Of a stretch of 64,000 bases of DNA, positions 56,331-64,000 are shown one piece after another. The stretch comes from Fomitopsis serialis. Lineage: Eukaryota > Basidiomycota > Agaricomycetes > Polyporales > Fomitopsidaceae. The number at the start of each line of letters is the position of its first letter. Within the stretch, counting starts at the first letter, position 1. The position numbers and the translations under genes are program-made. The stretch lies in NCBI RefSeq assembly GCF_022376445.1, contig NW_025955153.1, forward strand, positions 1 through 64,000, given 5' to 3'. The notes beneath the pieces are model-generated. The model was not told where the DNA came from, did no database searches, and saw only the letters and a list, made by a program, of their open reading frames with translations.

Positions 56331-57282
56331 CCAGGTGAGTGCGATGTCGCGCGAATCGTCAGCTTACAGACGCAAAGCAGAGCGAGCAGTGCAGCGCGAC
56401 GACGTGATGGAGCAAGGTGAGGTCCACGTGAGATTAGACAGATTGAGGTTGAGAAGGAGGACAGGTATGGACGTGTAGTTGCACGCGAACAATGAACGTT
56501 TTGAGTTGATCTGCAAGCGTGTCCCCTTGAGCGTTCGCACAAATAATATCGAACAAAGTGCAACTCACAACACTAGCCCAAGCAAGCGACGGCGTATCGT
56601 TCGTTTTCATCCAGCCGTTTGTCTTTGTGAAAGAGTTCGTGATCCTCACGTCCGGGGTGAACCCTTTAACCTCCGGCTACGCACCGTTTTGTGAAATTGG
56701 CTACCCCGGACGCGAGGTATATCCAGTGCCTGACGGCGCAGACGTTGGCGGAGGTGTAGAGCCAGTCAGAACCGGGGCAGATGCGGCGGCCACGGCCATC
56801 TGAAGTTGAGCGGAAGATGCGCACGGGTCGCCACTTCGACTGTCGTTGTCCCCGTCAGCCAGCTGGTCCATATTCAAGGACTGCAGCTGCGTTCAAGCAT
56901 CAGTGGTGGCAGCGACTAATCGAAGGTCTCGTCAGTAGCAACGTACAAGGCAAATTGATCATGGGTGGATGAGGAGGCGCGTACTGGCGCCACGACTTCG
57001 CATTGGACTGCCCTGTGCCCAATATGGCAACAGCAGGCAATATCCATAACGATGATATTTTGAAGATGAGTATAATATTCTGTTCGCCGGCAGGACCAAG
57101 TCGCGGTGAATGGGTTCGCTGGTCGCTCGAGCTCACGAAATACACATTAAGAACAAAACTACAGGTCGCCTTTAAAGTCATGTACGCGTGACGTCGACCA
57201 TGTCTTCTACTGAGTCCCCCGGCGGGCCCCTCCCAGGTGTGCCGTTTGAACGCGGTGATGGGTACAAATCCTGCAGAGGGAG
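56331..57282. other. intergenic; 3' flank of transposase
   Basis: About 950 bp, presumably containing the 3' end of the transposon and the lost 5' part of the HMG gene. A 20-base string at 56887-56906 is identical to 54968-54987. I looked for a terminal inverted repeat here and found none I can defend. Confidence 0.4.
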
Positions 57283-60200
57283 TTAAAAATCATGCCAAGC
57301 ACTCGCCATTCGAAACGCTGGGAGTACCTTAACAATTGGAAATGCATGGATCCTGTTCTTGACTATTGCAGAGTCCGACGTCCCATGGTACGGCGTGCGT
57401 GCAAATGGGCAGACAACATCTTGCGCACATATTATCTCCGGGGGCAACAGATCTTCGTAGAACAAGCAGCCTGCAACGGCAAATCCGAAACGGCGATATG
57501 GATCTTCGCAAGCGTCCTGGCCAAGGGGCCGGTATCGCTGCACAATGAGGAAGATTCCTCGAGTGGGATTCCTCTGCGGCCCCCCAATAGGACACTCCTT
57601 TTCCCAAAGGATCCGTGAAACTTGGGCAGGAGAAACTCCAATCTTCTCAATGTTAGGCAACTCTGGGTCAGTAATATCAAACACTTCTTCACATGACCGC
57701 ATGAGTATGTTGGCATCATGGTGACTCCTGAAGAATGGCCGGAAGTTGAAGCCGTTTGTTCGCATCACAGAACACGACACGATCCCTGTATGACCGTAAG
57801 AAACTTTGATTCTCAATCGCGCATTGTGGGTCTATACACACCGCTGAGGTCATGTCTTCCGACGTAGTTGATTACCAGACGTCTCTCCTCGTCAGTCGTA
57901 AAGCGAATCGAGGACGAGAACTCTTTGACCTGCAGTCTCGCTGCGTCTCCGAGGCCCAGCATGTCATTGAGCCTTGTGCCCCGAGACTCCGACTCGAATG
58001 CGGTATCGAATGAAGTCTGCAGTACCGACAGCTCTGGAGGGAGGTTACCGTTCGTGAGCAGAGGTCGCACATTGGCTGCACGGTTTGCATGGTACATCAT
58101 AGTCATTTCCAGTTCGCCTAATAAGCTGTCAGATATGCAATGAAGTCACTGTCATTGCTGCATACCTGATTTCATGTTCGTTAGGACATTCTGTAAGCTG
58201 TGATTGAACCGTTCGGGGCCAAAAGCTCGTGTGGCATGGGAGGGGCCTAGATCCTCCAGGTTTTCATCGTAATGCTGGGCAAGATGATTACTGGGTTGGA
58301 GGGGTGCTTCGGGGTAGAGAGAGATGAACTCCCTGAGGTAGGTCGTGTAGTAGAAGTCGTAGGCATTGATGTGTGCGGCGGTTGTTGACCGAAGACACGA
58401 AATGAAGATCGCAGATACGAGGTGCATGAAATTGTGCAGCATCTCCTCTCTTCGGCCTCCTTCATGGCCCCAAAGTCGTACGAGGGTCACAACTAAATGC
58501 ATCATGCCTAACGAGCGCCATTCGTCCGCCTTTAGCTTTCCCGGCTTTGCGGCAACCTTGCGTGGCGCAGGAGAGACGCACGAAGGGACAAGCATTCGAT
58601 CTATGTCATCCCATACCTCTTGCAGCATATCAGCCCCAAGAACAACGGCTTTCCTATCTGGCGATATCTCATTTGCTGCCCCGGGGTGTGCGGCGGTCTA
58701 TAGACATCCTTAGCAGAAGTTACCCAATCGCCGTACAAGACTCACCCAAATTGAAAGTCGTTCCCAGAGCTGCTTTTTTGTCCCTTCGCTTGGTATGCCA
58801 TTCTTCCTGCAGAGGGCTTGGAGTACTGCTGCGCGTACGTTGGGGTTTTTATTCCCCTTGGCAAGCCCTAGCTCGGCCTTAGCGATATCATCCTCCGTCC
58901 AAGCCTGGCTTGATAGAGACGTCGTTGAAGCCTGAGAGCCACTGGCCCCTGCTGTAGAAGATGTCCGATCCAATCCCCCGTGAGTGTCTAGCGATCCTGA
59001 GGGTGATTCAGTCATGGTTGTGTAAGCAGATTGATATGCAGATGTCTGCGTACCGACGATATTGTTCTCGCCATGTATGTCCGAGTACGACGCGGTGTAG
59101 TTCGACGCGGTGTAGTTCGACGCGGTGTAGTTAGACTCGGTGTAATTCGACGCGGTGTAATTCGACGCGGTGTAATTCGACTCGGATGAGCGTACGGAGT
59201 CCTCTCTGGAGACTTGTTCAGTGTCCCCGCTCCTCGGACGTCCAGCAGCAATCGTCATGACATGATCGGGCAACGGTTGTGCCTCAAGCGAAAACGGTGA
59301 TGGCGATGTGCCCGTAGGGGTACGATGAGCGTCAACCGGAGTAGGTGCATGCGGAGCAACACCTAGAAGGGACCCCGCTCTCGCCCGTACTTCAGGGGGC
59401 TGATGGTCGCGCTGTGGATGATTTACATGAGACATATACAACTGCAATAGCATAAGACACACCCATTCAATCAGACGCCGTGCGAGCATGCGTACAGAGC
59501 CCGCTCTCCGGAGGCCACGATCATAGCACAAGTGCCACAAGACTGGGTACGGCTGCAGCTCCAGACTCTCCTGTGTCGCAGTCCATAAGAACGCCTCCTT
59601 CTGTACCCATTCTTGTGTCCGGTTTCTCGCAGCACACGGCGGGATGTCCATCTTATGACAAGACACCCCATCACCAGATGGACTCGACGCGTCCATGCCC
59701 CAGGCATATGATATGTGGTGTGATAGATTGCGGAGGAAGTGAGTGTGCATGGGCTCAACAACCGTAAACCGGATAGGGTCCCAGTACGGAAGACGCAGGA
59801 ACTCCGTCCATCGTACCCCGCCTTCCCGAATATGGGCGACCCTCGCACGCTTCGTCCTGAGAGTACGCCATGTCTCAGCACTCTGACGATGTGTAGTGAC
59901 ATCGCGGTAAGTCCAGGTCGATTTCACGATGTTCTCGATGTTGTCTCTCTCCAAAAGGCATATCGAACAGAGATATGTCGCTGAGTGGCCCGCAAAGCCA
60001 GATATCTGGCGCGCGGCAGGGAGGTCGCATATCATTGGGATGAGGGCACCGAGAGAGAAACGCCCGCTTGGATGGTTGGCGGTTTTGGAGAAGTAGACTC
60101 CGGGATTCCAGAACACGAGTAGGTCGTCCACAATGAGTCGTGCATAGTGGTTGATCTCGTCCAAGGAAGGCTTTCCGGGGCCGGGGATAACGCCGATCAA

Positions 60201-61886
60201 GAACATGTTTTCCTCGCGATAGCGAAGATCTGGGGGCAGGTTCATGAGGACGAGGTAAATGGCGGTAGACGATATGCTCTTGCGGCCGGGCTTCATGTGA
60301 TGCGGATCAAAACTGTCAAACGCAAAGCCCCAGATGAGCCTCAGTTCGTCATCGGGGCAATCCATGAATCGCAAGCCATCAGGCCCGACAAAATCCCGAA
60401 TAATCTTGCTCTCCATGATATCGTGAACCCTGTCGTGAACGTCGTCGTGCAAAACCTGCCCGCATTGTGTCGCGTACTTGTCCAGTGAGGCTTCGATATC
60501 CTTGCGAGCTAAAAGACGTGAATGCCATGCTTTGAAGTCCTGGTGCAGGTATTTGCGAATCGCCATGGTATGCATCCCACCCTTGAGAGACCGTGTCGCG
60601 AAAAGATCGGCGCCACATGGTGAGGCAGTCTCGTAAGCCGTGTACGTGCATCGTTCCGGACAGTCCGCAGGGAGGCCCGGGTATAGGCAGAAGCATTGCG
60701 GACACGAGATGTATGTCTTGACTTCGGGATCGATATCGAAGTGGCGGAGCAAGCTGCGTAGGTCGGAAGGGACCTGGCCAACGAGGCCCAACTTTCCCTG
60801 CAAGAAAGAAAAGACAAACCGGACGATGTCCAAGACCCAACGACATTGTCTTCTCGACACACCGCAGAGGAGAGCGAGCGTTAAAACCATGTAGCATAAT
60901 GCTGCCACAGCCGGATCCAGGCCTGGGAAGGCCTTGCGATGATAGCGATCTAAGACGTGGTGTGAGCTATTAGAGACTGTGGGGGTAGTCATTGAAGTGT
61001 CCTCACCACAGTTGAGATAAATCCTAGCCATTCCCCTATGTTCTATATGAGTCTGTGGGCCTGGCGGACCATGCTCGCGTTGGGCATCCCATTCTCTCCC
61101 TCTGATATCACAAACCCGTTTGATCTCTCCGCAGATACTCCCGCGAATACGTAATCGTATACGCTCGACAGCCTCAACGGCGGGGAGAGCGTAGCGTCCG
61201 TTAAGATCCAAGTAGTTGTACATGTTGGCCTCGTGGGCCAAGAGAGTCGAGTTGAGGGTGGAAGTGGATGATAGGGCAAATATACCGGTATTTGGACGAT
61301 CCGAAATCTCATCGGAGAACGTGTATGGGGGTGACGTCGCATCTGGGGGAACCGCAAAGGCTAGAGGCGCGGTCGCGGAGAATCCTAAGATCTCTTGCTT
61401 GATAGCACTGAACATAGTGTCCAGATCGCTCAGAGAACTCTCGATCGACGCATATGCGTCGAGCTCCGCGGTATCATTACCCCCGTCGGACGGTCCACCG
61501 CCTGCTGCCTCGTAAGATGCTGCTGTCGAGTTAAGAGGGGTTTCATTCGGTGCCGATGCCGAGGGCCCAGTCGATAACGCAATGCCTTCAAAGGACACAT
61601 TGGGCGGAGGAGCTTCAGTCACGGCTAGGGCCATGAACCTAGCTTCGATTTCCGGGCCAGAAAGGATCCTTTCCCGCAAAGAATTGACATGTCGGTCGAT
61701 CGTAGAATGAAACTGGATGGCACGGGAAGTCTGCCAGTCCCCGACGACGGTACGACCGCTGCGTGGATCGAGCACCTCCTTGTCGCGACAATGATATGCA
61801 TCGCAGGTGCACAAATACATCGTTTTGCCATCCACAATAGCATTTGGATGACTTGCCCTGTCGCTGTGCAGCGCGGAGGTGTTCAT
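57283..61886 (-). mobile_element. Tnp2-type transposase (CACTA/EnSpm-like DNA transposon), apparently intact
   Basis: Four exons (61886-58746, 58697-58166, 58117-57842, 57785-57283) total 4452 nt, exactly 1484 codons with stop, with clean GT-AG splices. The N terminus has a Cys/His segment (MYLCTCDAYHCRDKEV) and a Ser/Thr-rich linker. The Tnp2-like core follows: a Cys motif CPQCFCLYPGLPADCPERC, IWGFAFDSFDPHHMK, VIPGPGKPSLDEINHYARLI, ICDLPAARQISGFAGH, and YWDPIRFTVVEPMHTHFLRN, which carry acidic residues expected of the RNase H-like catalytic fold. After it come a repetitive linker (SNYTA units) and a SAP-like helix pair (VRAAVLQALCRKNGIPSEGTKKQLWERL) that may bind DNA. Exons 2-4 continue the family's C-terminal region (HLAQHYDENLEDLGPSHATRAFGPERFNHSLQ). 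The open frame suggests a young or active element. Element ends were not found. Confidence 0.85.
59086..59185 (-). repeat. 15-bp coding repeat in transposase (SNYTA)
   Basis: Six to seven tandem 15-bp units (plus strand TTCGACGCGGTGTAG with A/G and C/T variants) encode repeated Ser-Asn-Tyr-Thr-Ala/Glu. Units differ by only one or two bases, so the array is recent and its copy number is likely variable. Confidence 0.8.
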
Positions 61887-63395
61887 TGCGCGGTGATGTG
61901 AGGGCCTAGATAAATGAAGCTACGACCTCCTGAAATCAGTACCGCACTGGCCTGTAGAGCCGTTCTGAAGCTCACGCACGTTGGGCAATGCAACAAATAT
62001 CAATTCTTGTCTAGTTATAGTGCGCGCGTGTGTTCTTGGTATTAGGGCAGCCGATCTTCTACACCATGACGATTTAAGCGTCAGGACCATAGCTCACGCA
62101 TGTAACAACTCGCGTCACACTTACGAGTCAGTGGCACCGCCCTTCGATCCGGGGCGATTCGAAATGCCAACTTTCGACTACACAAAGGAAATGGGAATGG
62201 CAGTGCCAGTGGCTCCGGTACTAGTAAATCTGAGAAAACGCGTCACGCGTCCCGGCGCTTAGCCTACATCCCAGCCTCCTCAATAAAGATCCCGTGCTCA
62301 TGAGCGATGAGACTAGCGATATCTGTGCGCCCTGCGGAGAGTGCCAACGGCGCCGACTTGCACGTATGAATCGCAGCGAGTAGTGCGGAAATATATCATT
62401 TAACCTGTAGCTATCACGGCCCATAGCTATGGTAGAGGTCAGCTCACGGTAGAAGCAGAGTACATTGCGCTGTACTGGCCGTTCCTTCGTCTCCCACTAA
62501 TGTTTCAATATCGTGGGCTGAGCGGAAGGGGTAATCTATACTGCTTGGCCGTCAGTCCTCACCATTGATCGCCTGACCGAACGACTACTCACATGAGAAA
62601 TGGTCGACAGAACCCGACAATGTGCAGTACCTCTGTGGAAGGCGTGACGTGAGGCTAGCATGTGCACGAAATTGCGAGCTCCCCTTCCTTGTTTCCTCTC
62701 TTTACACTGAGCGTGCGATGTGAACGTCAACGAGACGATCCAAGTGATTGCCGTGTTGTCCTTCGGAGGTCTGATTGAAATACTCATTGAGCGAAAGCAC
62801 CTAGAACGGTCTGTACGGCCCACTCCAGTTCAACGGACAGAAGCCGTCGCATGCAGACGGTGTAGAGCATAGTCAACGTTCGGGACATTGTCCCTTACTC
62901 TGGTTTTCTTCCATGGCAAGGCCACTGGAGGGCTTCATCAGAGAGCGGCGCGGGGCGTTAGGGTGCTCTATGTAGAGATAGAAACCGAGAGAATAGCACC
63001 CTAGTTTCAGTACGAGCCGTGCACATGCCCGCAGATAGAAATCGACGCGTCGTGTCGCGACCACCACCGAGCACATACACTAAGTCCCGCGCATGCACTT
63101 TAGTTGTCTACGTAGGACACGTCAGAGCAGGAAATCAGGGCCCGCAACGGATGTGACAGAACATACCGCGCTCGTCATCACGTTTGAGGTATGTGCCACG
63201 CAGCGTGCTGAGAGTGGCGAGTGGCTACAGCATAGCTACCATGATCAGAATTCGAGGTATAAAGCAAAAAATAATATGTGCGCACGGCTATGTACAGAAC
63301 GTTGAGTTAGACAAGTGTCATACAAGGAGTAGGTCGAATGCCTGACTAGCTCTTCCCGTTATTCATCGAGATGGCTCATCTTTGAGACGCACTTC
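61887..63395. other. intergenic; 5' flank of transposase
   Basis: About 1.5 kb between the transposase start and the stop of the last gene. No coding region, tRNA or repeat was recognised. The transposon's promoter and left end should be in the first few hundred bases. Confidence 0.45.
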
Positions 63396-64000
63396 CTATT
63401 CATCACCAAGACCGACGGAGAGGTGGTCGCTCTGCTTGAAGCCCTTCGCCACGTACGCAGCGGAGAGATAGTCGCTCTCCGTGTCCTGGTAGGCGTTGAG
63501 ACTCTGCCTGCCGTACATACGCTCATCATAAAGCTCCTCTTCTTCCTCTGCACTGGGAGTGGCGAGCAGAGAAGCGCCTGCAGAAGGCCGGTACGGGTTG
63601 GACACGGTAGTAGCGCGAAGCCTAGACGGGTTCGCAGCGAGATTGCCTGCGATCGCGGCTTGGGCCTGATTGCGTAGCTCCGAGATGGTAGCAGCGGGCG
63701 GGTGGCGGAGGGTCTCGTCAAGACCCAGATAGTCCAGCGTGTGGACATCGAAATCATCTGCGCCGGAGTCCATGGACGTCACTGAGCGCAGATCGTCCAG
63801 CACGGGCATACCACCGTTGCGGCTGGGCATCCAGGTCGACGAAAAGAGGGACGAGCCGAACGCGTTGGAGAGACCGCCCGAGGGGAGGGTGAGTGAGCCA
63901 GAGCGGAGGCGGCTGTCCCGCTCAGTCAATGCAGAGGAAGCAGCTGAAGAAGCGACCGAGGCCGAGTGACGTAAACCAGGTCGCACGGGGGCCGTCGACG
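63396..64000 (-). CDS. C-terminal part of an unidentified protein, 5' end outside window
   Basis: A single open frame runs from the window edge to a TAA-type stop at 63396-63398, about 200 residues. It is low-complexity and polar: SASVASSAASSALTERDSR, then GGLSNAFGSSLFSSTW, VTSMDSGADDFDVHTLDYLG and an Ala-rich helix ISELRNQAQAAIAGNLA, followed by NPYRPS, an acidic EEEEEL run and the tail GFKQSDHLSVGLGDE. The mix of conserved-looking short blocks in disordered sequence is typical of the tails of fungal RNA-binding or regulatory proteins, but I do not recognise the family. Direction and frame are supported by length, composition and absence of stops. Confidence 0.65.
   Translation of the reverse strand, partial: STAPVRPGLRHSASVASSAASSALTERDSRLRSGSLTLPSGGLSNAFGSSLFSSTWMPSRNGGMPVLDDLRSVTSMDSGADDFDVHTLDYLGLDETLRHPPAATISELRNQAQAAIAGNLAANPSRLRATTVSNPYRPSAGASLLATPSAEEEEELYDERMYGRQSLNAYQDTESDYLSAAYVAKGFKQSDHLSVGLGDE

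Noticed and set aside
56569..62390. CACTA/TAGTG ends for the Tnp2 element (CACTAG at about 56570, TAGTG at about 62379)
   Set aside because: The following bases do not form inverted partners, so the element ends remain unknown.

Overview
The window looks like nuclear DNA of a filamentous basidiomycete, most likely an agaricomycete of the Polyporales. Genes are split by many short GT-AG introns of about 45-70 bp, with some tiny exons, and lie close together on both strands. Three genes encode aspartic proteases of the polyporopepsin type. No prokaryotic features, CRISPR arrays or rRNA were seen, and no tRNA gene was recognised by eye. All gene models here are hand-spliced.

Layout. 0-12.5 kb holds housekeeping genes: the 3' part of a D-amino-acid oxidase; a 1604-residue coiled-coil protein of unknown function, divergent from an Lgl/Sro7/tomosyn-type exocytosis WD40 protein; and a small SnoaL-like protein with a mitochondrial-type leader. 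13-24.7 kb is a threefold segmental duplication, each unit holding a secreted A1 protease with its own TATA box; the middle copy has a 1-nt frameshift. 24.9-33.7 kb holds a RING-H2 ubiquitin ligase divergent from an Msc7-type aldehyde dehydrogenase with many missing bases in its 3' half, a secreted RNase T2 with one frameshift, a Con-6 stress/conidiation protein and a small hydrophilic protein. 34.6-36.7 kb is a decayed S10 serine carboxypeptidase-like gene, followed by about 3.7 kb with no gene I can support.

40.5-42.7 kb is a DUF89/ARMT1 family phosphatase gene. 42.9-44.9 kb is a repeat complex: two tandem elements sharing identical ends but different cores, one core containing a hairpin-rich minisatellite. 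45.1-53.3 kb carries conserved genes all on the minus strand: the SSU-processome protein Utp13, a forkhead transcription factor and a NIPSNAP protein. 53.3-56.3 kb is a graveyard: short dispersed and tandem repeats, an ARP2 pseudogene, and an HMG-box gene that has lost the start of its DNA-binding domain. 57.3-61.9 kb is an apparently intact four-exon Tnp2-type (CACTA/EnSpm-like) transposase of 1483 residues. The window ends inside the 3' end of an unidentified minus-strand gene.

The genes do not form one pathway. The main theme is contrast: conserved core genes (coiled-coil, Lgl, Utp13, forkhead, DUF89, NIPSNAP) read open, whereas secreted or dispensable genes and duplicates (protease copy 2, RNase T2, S10 peptidase, HMG, ARP2) and the aldehyde dehydrogenase carry frameshifts or stops. 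This may be real decay near transposons or local consensus error; read-level data would decide. I did not find a convincing new multigene system.
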